From: Olavius sp. associated proteobacterium Delta 1
GTDB lineage: Bacteria; Desulfobacterota; Desulfobacteria; Desulfobacterales; JAFDCJ01
Reading direction: 5' to 3'
Length of the DNA stretch: 64,000 nt
Assembly: GCA_902749685.1 (NCBI GenBank)
Contig: CACVKW010000830.1
Coordinates: 1-64,000, forward strand
Shown one piece after another: positions 33,927 to 43,477 of the stretch; the first letter of the stretch is position 1; every line of letters starts with the position of its first letter. The translations under genes and the position numbers were made by a program. Below the pieces are notes generated by a model. The model was not told the origin of the DNA, ran no database searches, and worked only from the letters and a program-made list of their open reading frames with translations.

Positions 33927-35058
33927 GCTGGCACCCTGTCGTTTGATTCTGAAAAAGTCGATCCCGGATAAAACGGCTGATTTGTTCCGCTCCATTTATC
34001 TCCCGTCGTGGTAGCCGATTTAAGTTCAGCAGATCCGGGAGATTAGCGATCCACCGTCCGCTGCAAAAATCCGGCTCTTTCAGATAAACCCCCTGCATTT
34101 CCTTTTCAATGAAAGCCACGATCGGTTCGGATTCGCGGAAATCTGATCGCACCACGTATCCGAACGGAACCCCTGCATGGTAGACCTCGGCCAAGGTGCT
34201 GTAACCGACTTTGCCGACAACCGCGTCTGAAGCGTTAACCAGATCCGGATGATAAAAATCTGAACGATGAGGCAGGATAACATAATTATCCCGGATCTCC
34301 ATGTTCGGACCGGCACCCGGCATGACAAAATGGAAATCCGGCAGCTTTTTTAACGCATTCAGAAAGCCATAGCTTTGTTTTATGCCTCCGGTGGTGATCA
34401 ATACCATCCTGGCAGATTCCGGTAAACCCAGCCGTTTTCTGATCCGATAAACTGAGGTTCTCATTTTTCTGCTGACGGGCGGGGTGGTCAGGTCTGCCGA
34501 ACCGCGGCAGCAGACGGGTTCTGTCTTTATATGATAATCGGCAGACTGAAACACGGACCGCAAATATTCAATATGCCTGTTGAAACGATTATCGGCACTG
34601 GCATATTGCTCGTAAATCCAATCCCAAGTGAAATTTTCAACCAGGACCGAGGGAATTCCGGCTTCGTTTGCAATCGGAATGCCCAGCGGAGAGATATCAC
34701 AGATAATTAATACACAGTTTAATTTTTTGACGGTTGCGGTAATTTCGGAAATCAGCGACGCTGGAAAAGGCAAGAAATCGTTTAAGCTGCGCAGCGTTTT
34801 ATTCAGGCTGGCCTGAAACGCCGTTTTTTGGACCAGACCGATATCGGTTAACAGTGCATGGCAGGTAAATGAAGCCGACAGTGAATCCCGAAAAAACCAG
34901 GAAGGCACGGTCGTAAAAATTTCAAATCCAACTGAGGCATCAATATCCGAGATGGCCTGCATCACGGCAGCTGCCCGGGCGGCGTGGCCAAACCCGTGGG
35001 GCGAGATAAAATAGGCTATTCGTTTTACATTAGTTTTATAGTCACTTTGTTGCGGCAT
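33919..35058 (-). CDS. GT28/MurG-like glycosyltransferase
   Basis: A 379-residue GT-B-fold protein. It begins RIAYFISPHGFGHAARAAAV, with a glycine-rich donor loop (HGFGHAAR) as in MGDG-synthase/MurG-like enzymes. The C-terminal half has MVLITTGGIKQSYGFL and DAVVGKVGYSTLAEVYHAGVP, the nucleotide-sugar region. It likely transfers a sugar to a lipid or nucleotide intermediate at the cytoplasmic membrane face. It is coupled to the molybdenum-carrier-like gene, whose relation to glycosylation is unclear. Confidence 0.75.
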   Translation of the reverse strand: MPQQSDYKTNVKRIAYFISPHGFGHAARAAAVMQAISDIDASVGFEIFTTVPSWFFRDSLSASFTCHALLTDIGLVQKTAFQASLNKTLRSLNDFLPFPASLISEITATVKKLNCVLIICDISPLGIPIANEAGIPSVLVENFTWDWIYEQYASADNRFNRHIEYLRSVFQSADYHIKTEPVCCRGSADLTTPPVSRKMRTSVYRIRKRLGLPESARMVLITTGGIKQSYGFLNALKKLPDFHFVMPGAGPNMEIRDNYVILPHRSDFYHPDLVNASDAVVGKVGYSTLAEVYHAGVPFGYVVRSDFRESEPIVAFIEKEMQGVYLKEPDFCSGRWIANLPDLLNLNRLPRREINGAEQISRFIRDRLFQNQTTGCQHD

Positions 35059-35097
35059 TCAATAAGGTTACAAATGAATCAAAATTAAAATTAACGA

Positions 35098-35113
35098 ATC
35101 CGCCGGGGCGGAT
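35098..35113 (-). terminator. Short GC hairpin downstream of pal-like gene
   Basis: ATCCGCCGGGGCGGAT is a perfect 7-bp stem with a 2-nt loop, 41 nt after the Pal-like stop on the minus strand. It is followed by an AT-rich tract rather than a strong U-run, so it is a weak terminator candidate. Confidence 0.4.
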
Positions 35114-35153
35114 AAACTCCTAATTGAGCGTTTTTTACTCAGTTAGGGTACCT

Positions 35154-35750
35154 CTATTCAATGATTACAAAATGGGCGCGTCGATTTTTAGCCCAGCCTT
35201 CCTCGGATTGCGCGAACTCGATTGGACGTTCCTCGCCATAGCTGATCGTGTTCAGCCTGGATGAATTGATTCCCAGATCAGCCAGAAATGCACTGACGCT
35301 CTGAGCGCGACCTTCTCCCAGCGCCAGGTTGTATTCGTTGGTCCCCCGGTTATCGCAGTGTCCCTCGATGGTAATTGTCGCTGCGGGGTTTGCTCGCAGC
35401 CATTTTGCTTTTTTGGTCAGTATTTCCTGTGCATCCGGAGTCAACCGAATACTGTCGAATTCAAAATAAACATCTTCGTTTTCAAATATGGATTTAGCAG
35501 ACGCCGTCCTGTAAGCGGCCATCCCATCGCTGAGGCTTTCATCGCTGAGGTTTTCTTCCTGTAGGGCTTTCTGGCGCTCAAGCTCTCTTTGCCTTGCTTC
35601 CTCTTCAGCACGTCTTTGTGCTTCTTCCGCTGCCGTCGTCGTTGTCGGTTCGGAACTTATTTTTTTCTTGGCGCATGAAGAAACAGAAAAGGTTACCAAT
35701 AGCGCCAGAACTAGAGTCAAGGCCAAAACAGTCGATTTTTTTTTCATCAT
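35154..35750 (-). CDS. Peptidoglycan-associated (Pal/OmpA-like) lipoprotein
   Basis: A 198-residue lipoprotein. The signal peptide ends with the lipobox SVSSCAKKK (Cys about 26). An Ala/Glu/Arg-rich helical linker follows (about 40-72), then an OmpA_C domain with FDSIRLTPDAQEIL, IEGHCDNRGTNEYNLALGEG and the peptidoglycan-binding LNTISYGEERPI. It anchors the outer membrane to peptidoglycan. It is not in a tol operon here, so it could be a Pal paralogue. Confidence 0.9.
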   Translation of the reverse strand: MMKKKSTVLALTLVLALLVTFSVSSCAKKKISSEPTTTTAAEEAQRRAEEEARQRELERQKALQEENLSDESLSDGMAAYRTASAKSIFENEDVYFEFDSIRLTPDAQEILTKKAKWLRANPAATITIEGHCDNRGTNEYNLALGEGRAQSVSAFLADLGINSSRLNTISYGEERPIEFAQSEEGWAKNRRAHFVIIE

Positions 35751-35929
35751 TTGCTTCTCCCGTGGAAAAAATGTGCAGGTCTAAAAAAAATAGCAGTTGA
35801 TAATGATTTTACCTGATTTCAAACATATATATCATCAAAGACGGTTTGTCAAAAAGAGGCGGGCCATTTTCGGGGTATCGTAAAAGTAAATGTGGTAAGC
35901 GTGCGTTGTATCAGGAAGTTTGGTCAGAC

Positions 35930-36018
35930 AGTAAAATCCGAAACCCGAGATCTGTAATCCGCAATCGACAGACCCGCATCCCTCATTCCGAATTCCACAT
36001 GCCACCTTCCGAATTCAA
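35930..36018. repeat. Iterated-word block upstream of pal, downstream of livH-type permease
   Basis: Word variants ATCCGAAACCCGAGATCTG, TAATCCGCAATCGACAG and CATTCCGAATTCCACATGCC (35938-36005) lie between the permease stop and the Pal gene. The same ATTCCGCAATCCGCAATCCG word set occurs at 46250-46280. Confidence 0.55.
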
Positions 36019-36019
36019 C

Positions 36020-36901
36020 TCACACTCTTTCCTTAAACTCCTTACCCAATAGGCCCTCGGGCCGTACCAGCAGAACCAGGATAATAATCAGGAAGGCAAG
36101 GGTATTTTTAAACGCCACGGATATGTATCCACCCGCCAGGCTTTCGGATATCCCTAGTATGATTCCGCCAACGATCGCACCGGGCAGGCTGTTCAGTCCA
36201 CCTAATATTGCGGCCGCAAATCCTTTGAGGAAAGGTTCCAGCATAAAAAAAGGATCCAGCAAAAATGTTGGTGCCAGGAATAACCCGGCCAGAACACCCA
36301 GCAAGGCGGCCAGGCCCCAGCTTAAGGCCAGGATCTGCCGCGTGGGAATCCCCATGGTTTGGGCGGCCGGAAGATTTTCAGAAGTTCCGCGCATGGCCAG
36401 CCCGATGCGTGTTTTTTGAACCAACAGATACAACAGCAGACAAACCAGCAGCCCAACGCCGATGGTTCCGAGACTCAACTGGCTGATGACTACGGTGCCG
36501 AAGGTGTAGGTTGTTATATCCGACAGCGGAAATGGAAATGATTGGGGCTCGGTTCCCCCGAAATAGGCGACCAGCCCCTGAAGGATCAGACCAAGTCCCA
36601 GGGTCAGAATGATTTGGCTCAGCTGGTTGGCTTCGCGACGCTGGGCCGGAATCAAGACGCAGAAATAAAACGCCATCGCCAAACCGGCCCCGAATAAAAG
36701 TGCCAGCACAAAAGTAACCGCAAAAGGAAGCTCAAACCCGATCAACATGAAGGCGAAAAAAGTACCTGCCGTGGTGATATCGCCGTGGGCAAAGTTCAAA
36801 ATACGGGTCGAACGATATATCAGCGCAAGCCCCAGGGCAACCAGAGCATAGATGGCGCCGGTTGAAAGTCCTGATACCAGGTATTGCAAAAAGTTTGACA
36901 T
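36020..36901 (-). CDS. Branched-chain-type ABC transporter permease (LivH-like)
   Basis: A 293-residue hydrophobic permease with about eight membrane segments. It starts FLQYLVSGLSTGAIYALVAL and has YRSTRILNFAHGDITTAGTF and LGGLNSLPGAIVGGIILGIS, typical of LivH. It is the last gene of the operon livJ-livG-livF-acyl-CoA ligase-livM-livH (all minus). It forms one half of the membrane channel. Confidence 0.92.
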   Translation of the reverse strand: MSNFLQYLVSGLSTGAIYALVALGLALIYRSTRILNFAHGDITTAGTFFAFMLIGFELPFAVTFVLALLFGAGLAMAFYFCVLIPAQRREANQLSQIILTLGLGLILQGLVAYFGGTEPQSFPFPLSDITTYTFGTVVISQLSLGTIGVGLLVCLLLYLLVQKTRIGLAMRGTSENLPAAQTMGIPTRQILALSWGLAALLGVLAGLFLAPTFLLDPFFMLEPFLKGFAAAILGGLNSLPGAIVGGIILGISESLAGGYISVAFKNTLAFLIIILVLLVRPEGLLGKEFKERV

Positions 36902-36959
36902 ATTAATGCCTCTGATGAGTTATTGCGACGCCGAATAAAACAAATTCAATTTAACCCAT

Positions 36960-37065
36960 AGGGTCTGGTCCGGCAGATTCTGGATCCTGGTTGCTGGATA
37001 CTCGATGGTCCCAGCCATCTTTTCTGCCAGCATCCAGCGTCCAGTATCCAGCATCTGCCACAAAA
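36960..37065. repeat. Iterated-word inverted block between livM and livH genes
   Basis: GGATCCTGGTTGCTGGATAC (36985-37004) is followed by its approximate reverse complement in CCAGCATCCAGCGTCCAG and TATCCAGCATC (37027-37055). It interrupts an otherwise close permease pair. The words are the same CAGCATC/CAGTATC family seen at 12816-12880. Confidence 0.65.
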
Positions 37066-37125
37066 AATTTGAACGTACATTTGTAATGTTAGATGCAAAA
37101 TTTCTGACCGTCCTTGTCCGATCCG

Positions 37126-38106
37126 TTACCGAAACGGCCAATTTCGAAAGTACATCCTCATTTTAAGCCAGCGCCCATTTAATCCCAGCGGTTCGAATAT
37201 CAACACCAGAAGAATGGTGGTACCGAAAACAACCGGCACCATCTCTTTAAATTCGCTAAACAACTGAGGCACCAGGATCACAAACGCCGCGCCCATGATA
37301 GATCCTTCGATCGACGCTAAGCCGCCGATGATAACGGCGACAAACAGGGTAATGGATTCCATGAAGGTGAACATATTGGGCTCGAGATAACCTATTAAGA
37401 GACCGAAAAGCCCTCCCTGAATCCCGGTGTAAAAGGAGCTGATGGCAAAGGAAAGCAGTTTGTAGCGGGTTAAATTGACGCCGAGAATCTCTGCTGCGAT
37501 GTCATTGTCGCGAATGGCGATAAAGGCGCGTCCCATGTAGGAAGAGATAATATTATATGACAGCAGGGTAAATACCAGTGCAATTAAAAAGTTAAAATAA
37601 TAATTGAACGTGGCGGCGGGCATATCAAAAGGGGGTGTTAATTTGTTAACCATCAGCCCCATGCGGCCACCTGATAACATCTCTGAATTGACGAAAATCT
37701 GATAGACGGCAATGCCGAAGCCCATCGTAACGATGGCCAGATAAGGCCCTTTGAGGCGCAGAGAGGGGAATCCGACAAGAATGCCGAAAATTCCGGCTGA
37801 CAGTCCGGCCGCGAAAATACTCAGAGGCCACGGAATGCCCCATTGATTCAGGTGACCGAAGGTAAAGGCTCCGATGGCCAGGAAACCGGCTTGGCCGAAT
37901 GATATCTGACCGGTATATCCGATGAGAATATTCTGGCCCTGAACTCCGATGCTGTAAATAAAAATAATCGTGACAATATAGGTAATGTGTTCCGGTGCAA
38001 ACCACGGCAGCAGGAGCAGACAGAGCACAACCGCACCGACCCAGACCCGGGTCCACGGTTTGCGGATGAGCTGGAGCTCTTCCTTGTAACTTTCAATGAG
38101 GTCCAT
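37126..38106 (-). CDS. Branched-chain-type ABC transporter permease (LivM-like)
   Basis: A 326-residue permease with 8-10 hydrophobic segments. LivM signatures are NILIGYTGQISFGQAGFLAI, GPYLAIVTMGFGIAVYQI and IIGGLASIEGSIMGAAFVIL. It partners the LivH-like permease. GGAAGT lies close to ATG 38106. The presence of an acyl-CoA ligase in the operon suggests the cargo is a carboxylic acid rather than an amino acid. Confidence 0.92.
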   Translation of the reverse strand: MDLIESYKEELQLIRKPWTRVWVGAVVLCLLLLPWFAPEHITYIVTIIFIYSIGVQGQNILIGYTGQISFGQAGFLAIGAFTFGHLNQWGIPWPLSIFAAGLSAGIFGILVGFPSLRLKGPYLAIVTMGFGIAVYQIFVNSEMLSGGRMGLMVNKLTPPFDMPAATFNYYFNFLIALVFTLLSYNIISSYMGRAFIAIRDNDIAAEILGVNLTRYKLLSFAISSFYTGIQGGLFGLLIGYLEPNMFTFMESITLFVAVIIGGLASIEGSIMGAAFVILVPQLFSEFKEMVPVVFGTTILLVLIFEPLGLNGRWLKMRMYFRNWPFR

Positions 38107-38187
38107 ACTTCCTACTTTCGGGAGATATCCACAGAGCTATACTATCTCCTTTACATTCGTGAATCAGTCGTTGGTTACTTTATTTAT

Positions 38188-38276
38188 TGGTTTCAGGTTT
38201 CAGGTGTCAGTTATCAAGATAGCGAAATTAGATGCTGACACCTGAACACTGACACCTGAAGCCTAAAACCATCATG
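38188..38276. repeat. Iterated-word inverted block upstream of livM
   Basis: TTTCAGGTTTCAGGTGTCAG (38189-38208) is mirrored by CTGACACCTGAACACTGACA and CCTGAAGCC (38234-38262), so the two halves can pair across about 25 nt. The period is about 7 nt. It lies between the acyl-CoA ligase stop and the livM start. Confidence 0.68.
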
Positions 38277-38333
38277 TAAGAAAGTTTAAAGACATAATTT
38301 AGCGTAGACTTGTAAACTTGCACCACCGCAACA

Positions 38334-40136
38334 TTACCCTTGGTATAATCCATCGATCATATCCGCATATCGTTTTTCCAGAAATGCCCGTTTGACCTTT
38401 TTGGTTGGCGTCACATCGCCGTCTTCTTCATAAAATCGTCTGGGCAGCAAAGCGAATTTTTTAATGGTTTCGACTTGGGACAGGTTTTTATTCATTTCCT
38501 GAACTTCGTGGTGAATCAGTTTCTGGATCGCGCCATTCTGGGTCAGGTCGGCAAAGGTGGTAAACGGAATCCGGTTGTCCTGGGCATACTTGGTGACAGT
38601 GTCTTCATCGATTAATATGAGTGCGGTCAGAAACTTGCGCCGATCGCCGATAACGACGGCGTCCTGGATATACGAGCTGAATTTCAGTTTGTTTTCGATG
38701 AACGCCGGCGTAATGTTTTTTCCGCCCGCTGTAATGATGATATCTTTTTTGCGGTCAAGGATTTTGAGATGCCCGCCTTCCAGTGCCCCGACATCCCCGG
38801 TTTGCAGCCAGCCGTTTTTAACGGTTTGCGAGGTCAGTTCCGGATTTTTATAATAGCCTTGAAATACATTGTGGCCTTTGGCCAAAATTTCACCATCCGC
38901 AGCAATTCTGACCTCTACCCCCGGAAGGGGCTCTCCGACATATCCTAAACGCGGGCTGTCAATCCCTTGAATCGCAATGACGCCGGTGGATTCCGTTTGG
39001 CCATATCCTTCGCGCAGCGGGACGCCCAGGGCATTGTAGAATTCAAAAAGCTCCGGCGAGGCCGGGGCGGCGCCGCAGACACCATAGCGCACCCGTTCAA
39101 GTCCCAGTTGCCGTTTTAGATGGTAGAGCACCAGAAAGTAAAGCGGCCAGTAGGCTATGGCCCAGAGAATCCGCTGACTGGAATTTTTGTCCGTGCGCAC
39201 GTATCGCAGGCCGACCCTCACTGCCAGGCGATAAAAAGCCCGTTTGACAAGGGTCGAATCCGACATCCGGATTTCGATCATCGACATAAATTTTTCCCAG
39301 ATCCGGGGAACACTGGCAAAGATGGTGGGGGATACTTCCCGCAGGTTAAGGGGCAACGTGTCCATGCTTTCAACAAAATTAACGGTTGCGCCACTATGAA
39401 TCGCCTGAAATACGGACAGGAGATTCTCATAAATATGGGCCAGCGGCAGATAAGACAACAATTCATCATCGACCTTGAAGGCGACCGCCTGGGTAAAGGA
39501 TTCCGTAAGGCTCAGAATATTGTCGTGGCTGATCATGGCCCCTTTCGGCCGACCGGTGGTACCCGAGGTGTAGATCATCATGGCGGTGTCCCGCGGACCT
39601 ATGTCATCCATGCGCTCTGTGACACTGGTGGGGTAATCCCTGAGGTGGGCATCGCCCTGTTCGAGAAACGCGTCGTAAAATATGATACCCTCATGGGTAA
39701 AACCCCAGAGACCTTTCGGATCCCAGACGACCACACTTTTTAACTGCGCCAGATCTTTGTAAATTTGTAGAACTTTATCGACCTGCTCTTCATTTTCGAC
39801 AAAAAGGAGTTTGGACTCTGAGTGGCCCACCACGTAGGCGACCTGTTCCGGAGCATTTGTGGAGTAGACGCCGCAGGTTACACAACCGATAGCCATGGTC
39901 GCCAGATGACAGACGAGCCATTCGGGTCGGTTATCTCCGAGAATCGCCACCCGGTCGCCCGCTTGAAGTCCGGCACGAATCAACCCGGCAGAGGTTTTCT
40001 TCACCATTTTGCCATATTCGTCCCAGGTGATGCGGTTCCAGATACCAAATTCCTTGCGCCGCAGGGCAATTCGATTGCCTTGGGTGTTAACCTGTTTAAA
40101 AAACAGATGGGGCAAGGTGGGTGTGTCGATCCCCAT
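38334..40136 (-). CDS. Long-chain acyl-CoA synthetase-like AMP-binding ligase
   Basis: A 600-residue ANL-superfamily ligase of the FadD15/long-chain subgroup. ATP motif MMIYTSGTTGRPKGAMISHD, A5-like YGVCGAAPASPELFEFYNAL, YGQTESTGVIAIQG, GWLQTGDVGAL and DRKKDIIITAGGKNITPAFI are all present, with the C-terminal catalytic Lys in TPTKKVKRAF. It activates a carboxylic acid to acyl-CoA. It sits inside a liv-type ABC operon (AGGAGG before ATG 40136, overlapping the LivF-like stop as TAATG), a frequent arrangement in sulfate reducers. Confidence 0.9.
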   Translation of the reverse strand: MGIDTPTLPHLFFKQVNTQGNRIALRRKEFGIWNRITWDEYGKMVKKTSAGLIRAGLQAGDRVAILGDNRPEWLVCHLATMAIGCVTCGVYSTNAPEQVAYVVGHSESKLLFVENEEQVDKVLQIYKDLAQLKSVVVWDPKGLWGFTHEGIIFYDAFLEQGDAHLRDYPTSVTERMDDIGPRDTAMMIYTSGTTGRPKGAMISHDNILSLTESFTQAVAFKVDDELLSYLPLAHIYENLLSVFQAIHSGATVNFVESMDTLPLNLREVSPTIFASVPRIWEKFMSMIEIRMSDSTLVKRAFYRLAVRVGLRYVRTDKNSSQRILWAIAYWPLYFLVLYHLKRQLGLERVRYGVCGAAPASPELFEFYNALGVPLREGYGQTESTGVIAIQGIDSPRLGYVGEPLPGVEVRIAADGEILAKGHNVFQGYYKNPELTSQTVKNGWLQTGDVGALEGGHLKILDRKKDIIITAGGKNITPAFIENKLKFSSYIQDAVVIGDRRKFLTALILIDEDTVTKYAQDNRIPFTTFADLTQNGAIQKLIHHEVQEMNKNLSQVETIKKFALLPRRFYEEDGDVTPTKKVKRAFLEKRYADMIDGLYQG

Positions 40137-40912
40137 TACCAGGTCCTCCTTTTTTTATAAAGTCGCCAGCCTTTGGGTGATGTGGTTTCCTTGCCAACAC
40201 CAAGGTAAAGCTCCTGCACATCCTCGTTTTCCTGAAGTTCCTGGGGTCTTCCTTCGAGTACGATTCGGCCGGATTCCATGATATAGCCAAAGGTGGCGAT
40301 ACCCAGTGCCAGTTTGGCATTTTGCTCCACCAGCAGAATCGTTGTTCCGGCCTGGCTGATTTTCAACAGGGCGTCATAGACCTGGCGGGCGACTTTGGGA
40401 GCCAGGCCGAGGGAAGGCTCATCGAGCATCAGGAGTTTTGGCCGGCGCAACATGGCCCGGGCCATGGCCAGCATCTGCTGCTCGCCGCCGGATAAGGTTT
40501 CAGCTTCCTGATCAGCCCGTTCCTGAAGAATTGGGAATAGTTCATAAATAAATTCAAAGTCTTCTTTTAGCCCGGAATCCTTGCGTCCCCAGCAGCCTAA
40601 ATCTAAATTCTCCCTTACGGTCAGTTCTCTGAACAGCCCCCTGTCTTCAGGTACATAGACGATGCCCAGGCGCGCTATTCTTTCAGGGGCCAGTCGATGG
40701 ATGCGCTTTCCCATAAACGCAATGGTACCCTTATTAGGCTGGTCTTTCAGCAATCCGGCTATGGTTTTCAGCAGGGTGGTTTTGCCCGCGCCGTTGGGAC
40801 CTAGAACAGCAAATATCTCTTTTTCCTTTACTTCCAGCGAGAGTCCATGCAGCGCGTAGATGCGATCGTAGTAAAGGGTTTCAATCGTGGCAATTTTCAA
40901 CAACGGTTCCAT
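40136..40912 (-). CDS. Branched-chain-type ABC transporter ATP-binding protein (LivF-like)
   Basis: I use ATG 40912 (MEPLLKIATIETLYY); the longer open frame to 41017 translates word-repeat sequence. The 258-residue ATPase has Walker A VLGPNGAGKTT, signature LSGGEQQMLAMARAM, Walker B KLLMLDEPSLGLAP and a C-terminal LivF-like YIMESGRIVLEG. It pairs with the LivG-like ATPase to energise import. Confidence 0.92.
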   Translation of the reverse strand: MEPLLKIATIETLYYDRIYALHGLSLEVKEKEIFAVLGPNGAGKTTLLKTIAGLLKDQPNKGTIAFMGKRIHRLAPERIARLGIVYVPEDRGLFRELTVRENLDLGCWGRKDSGLKEDFEFIYELFPILQERADQEAETLSGGEQQMLAMARAMLRRPKLLMLDEPSLGLAPKVARQVYDALLKISQAGTTILLVEQNAKLALGIATFGYIMESGRIVLEGRPQELQENEDVQELYLGVGKETTSPKGWRLYKKRRTW

Positions 40913-40914
40913 AA

Positions 40915-41207
40915 AATTTGTCCGTGGTCCGTGGCTTGTTGTCCGCTGTATGCAGCTGTTGCTTTTTATATCCCATTTCAAAGTCATAATTAACTGAGGA
41001 ATCGTGGAACTCTTCAAAACTGCTTCGCTGCGTGGATAATCCCCACCAAAACCGGCTGAACTCGACCCTCAGGGCTCGTAACGATATTCTACTAACCGTT
41101 CTTTGCAGCACGAATTGAGATTTTAAATATAACAACGGACAACACACAACGGACGGTACACAATTCTATTCATTTCCCACTTCCGCATTCCGACTTCCCA
41201 CTTCTCG
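40915..41207. repeat. Iterated-word inverted block between the two Liv ATPase genes
   Basis: GTCCGTGGTCCGTGGCTTG and TTGTCCGCTGTA (40920-40951) are mirrored by ACAACGGACAACACACAACG and GACGGTACAC (41133-41162), with about 180 nt between. A separate word set CCCACTTCCGCATTCCGAC and TTCCCACTTC follows (41175-41205). No gene is present in the gap. Confidence 0.6.
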
Positions 41208-41960
41208 CTAATCTTCTCCCACGTATGCTGTGATAACCTCGGGTGACCGCTGCACTTCTTCCGGGGAACCTTCGGCGATCAATTCTCCATGGTCAAAGGC
41301 GATCATCCGATGCGCCAGACGGGAAGCGATCTTTAGGTCGTGTTCAACCAGAATAATGGCGGTTTTATAGCGTCCCCGGATTTCAGTGATGTGATAAGCG
41401 GTTTCCTCCTTTTCCTCGGCGGTCAATCCGGCGAAGGGCTCATCCAGAAGGAGCAGACGCGGTTCCATGGCGATGGCTCGGCCGATCTCACATCTTTTCT
41501 GAACGCCGTAAGGGCAGTCGGAAATTCGAGACTGCCGGTAGGCCTGCAGATCCAGAAAATCAATGATTTCTTCCACCACTTCGCGATGGCGTAATTCCTC
41601 GGCCCGCCTCCGCAAATAGGCGTTTAAGGGATTTTTTTTAAATTTAATATGTCTTCCCAGCAGCAGGTTGTCGAGGACAGTCATGTGGAGGAAAAGGCGC
41701 AGATTTTGAAAGGTACGGGCAATCCCTTTTTGGGCGACGGCATCCGGGGAGAGCCCCAGAAGGCTCTCCCCTTCGAAAAATATCTCTCCGCGGTCCGGAC
41801 GATATACCCCGGATATACAGTTGAAAAGCGTTGTTTTGCCGGATCCGTTCGGCCCGATCACCGTCAGGATTTCTTGCGGAATGACGTTGAGATCTACCTC
41901 CTGCAGGGCATGGATGCCCCCGAAACTAATCGACAGCCCGTGAATGCGCAATAGGTCCAT
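41208..41960 (-). CDS. Branched-chain-type ABC transporter ATP-binding protein (LivG-like)
   Basis: The start at ATG 41960 (MDLLRIHGLSISFGG) lies 4 nt after the binding-protein stop. The 250-residue ATPase has Walker A IGPNGSGKTTLFN, the LivG-type insertion around KGIARTFQNLRLF, signature CPYGVQKRCEIGRAI (variant LSGGQ reading YGVQK), and Walker B RLLLLDEPFAGL. It is the partner of the LivF-like ATPase. Confidence 0.92.
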   Translation of the reverse strand: MDLLRIHGLSISFGGIHALQEVDLNVIPQEILTVIGPNGSGKTTLFNCISGVYRPDRGEIFFEGESLLGLSPDAVAQKGIARTFQNLRLFLHMTVLDNLLLGRHIKFKKNPLNAYLRRRAEELRHREVVEEIIDFLDLQAYRQSRISDCPYGVQKRCEIGRAIAMEPRLLLLDEPFAGLTAEEKEETAYHITEIRGRYKTAIILVEHDLKIASRLAHRMIAFDHGELIAEGSPEEVQRSPEVITAYVGED

Positions 41961-41964
41961 AGTC

Positions 41965-43164
41965 TTAGAAGAGGGGCTGGAAAACGGTAAACGGTTCCAG
42001 GCCGACAACCTTTCCGCCTTTGGCCTGGCCCATACGCGAGGCGTTGTTGCCGTTGTGGCGGTCCGGTCCGTAGGATACCCGGGCGCCGAGGTTTTCGGCT
42101 TTCCATTCCTTGATTTTTTCCATACCCATGATCATCGATTCGGGGGTCAGGTTGCGACCGGCGTTTTTAAGACCCTCTGCCAGGTGCATCATCGATGTAG
42201 CTCCAAAAAGGGCTAAAAACTCTTTGCCTTCGATTTTGGGGTTGTACTTTTTCAGGATCTCCGCCACCCGATCGGCGTCCGGATCCGTGCCCGGTAAACC
42301 GGAATTTCCGGGAAGTCCCACATATGTTCCTTCCCAGGTCGGCCCGGCGATTTTGTACATTATGGCATCCGCTAACGGAAAAGATGCCAGAACCTTAGGT
42401 TGATAACCCACTTTGGCGAGTGTTTTGGTGATGATGGCGCCGTGGGTTGGGGACGCATAGATGACCAGGGTGTCGGCTCCGGATTCCTTGAGTTTGAGCG
42501 CATGGGTGCTCAAGGCACGTTCGGTGATTTCATAAGGTACGGCACCTACCAGCTTGGCCCTACCGGCGGTGGCTGCCAGGCCTTTTTTGACACCTTCCAG
42601 TCCCATTTTCCCGTAGTCGTCATTCTGATAAAAGGCGGCGATTTTTTTGCTGCCCAGATTCTTGACGGCCCAGGCGGTCATATATTTTCCTTCGTCTTCG
42701 TAATCAGGGTAAGTGACAAACACATATTTTAACGATTTTGGGGATACTCGGGTCCAGATCCGGATATCACCGTAGGCCGTAATCAGCGGAATTTCGTTTT
42801 CACCAAAAAAATCTTTGGAGGCGTTTACGATGGCCGTTCCAAGCAGACCGCAGACCGCAAATACCTTGCTTTTCATTTCCCGCAGGTTGGCCATTGCCCG
42901 GGCCGGATTGTAGCCGTCGTCTTTCATAATAACCTTGATTTTGCGGCCGTGGATACCGCCATTGTCATTAATATAGTCAGCCCAGGCTTTGCCACCCAAC
43001 CCGGTGACGCCCCACAGGGCTGCCGGGCCCGACAACGGTGTTGTCCAGCCAATAACCACTTCGGTGTCTGTAACACCGCGTACATCGGCGGCACTGCCGA
43101 TAGACGCAAGGGCTAAGATGATAGCCAGCAGGGTTCCAATTCCGTATAAGTTTTTTTTCATCAT
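41965..43164 (-). CDS. Branched-chain-type ABC substrate-binding protein (LivJ-like)
   Basis: A 399-residue periplasmic binding protein with a cleavable signal peptide (about 5-26, ending GSAADV). The type-I fold is clear: VIGWTTPLSGPAALWGVTGL, NDNGGIHGRKIKVIMKDDGY and FYQNDDYGKMGLEGVKKGL. It is the first gene of the operon, with AAAGGAGATC before ATG. The ligand is unknown; the acyl-CoA ligase in the operon points to an organic acid. Confidence 0.92.
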   Translation of the reverse strand: MMKKNLYGIGTLLAIILALASIGSAADVRGVTDTEVVIGWTTPLSGPAALWGVTGLGGKAWADYINDNGGIHGRKIKVIMKDDGYNPARAMANLREMKSKVFAVCGLLGTAIVNASKDFFGENEIPLITAYGDIRIWTRVSPKSLKYVFVTYPDYEDEGKYMTAWAVKNLGSKKIAAFYQNDDYGKMGLEGVKKGLAATAGRAKLVGAVPYEITERALSTHALKLKESGADTLVIYASPTHGAIITKTLAKVGYQPKVLASFPLADAIMYKIAGPTWEGTYVGLPGNSGLPGTDPDADRVAEILKKYNPKIEGKEFLALFGATSMMHLAEGLKNAGRNLTPESMIMGMEKIKEWKAENLGARVSYGPDRHNGNNASRMGQAKGGKVVGLEPFTVFQPLF

Positions 43165-43444
43165 GATCTCCTTTTAATTAAAGGGTTAATACCGTTAAAA
43201 CCCGCCGATTGGCCGTTTTATTATCAGATGATAGGTGCTTCACCGATTAATCCGGACTTTAGTATTGATGAAGTCGCTGTAAGATTATTTGTTGGAATGG
43301 ATAATCCAACATCTTTTTGAGTTTAATCGTAAAAATAAGATCTATTCATTTTTTGAATAAATAACATTAGAAAAAGCGTACTATTTTGTCAATGCAAAAA
43401 CTGATGAACAGAATCTGACAAGACGATGGGGCTTTCAAGAGTGC

Positions 43445-43477
43445 AAAAAAGTGGCGGCTCATGGGGAATGAGCCGCC
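43445..43477 (-). terminator. Strong intrinsic terminator of the candidate small RNA
   Basis: On the minus strand GGCGGCTCAT-TCCCC-ATGAGCCGCC forms a perfect 10-bp stem with a 5-nt loop, followed by AC and six T. This is the clearest Rho-independent terminator in the window. No minus-strand gene lies upstream of it, which is why a small RNA is proposed. Confidence 0.8.
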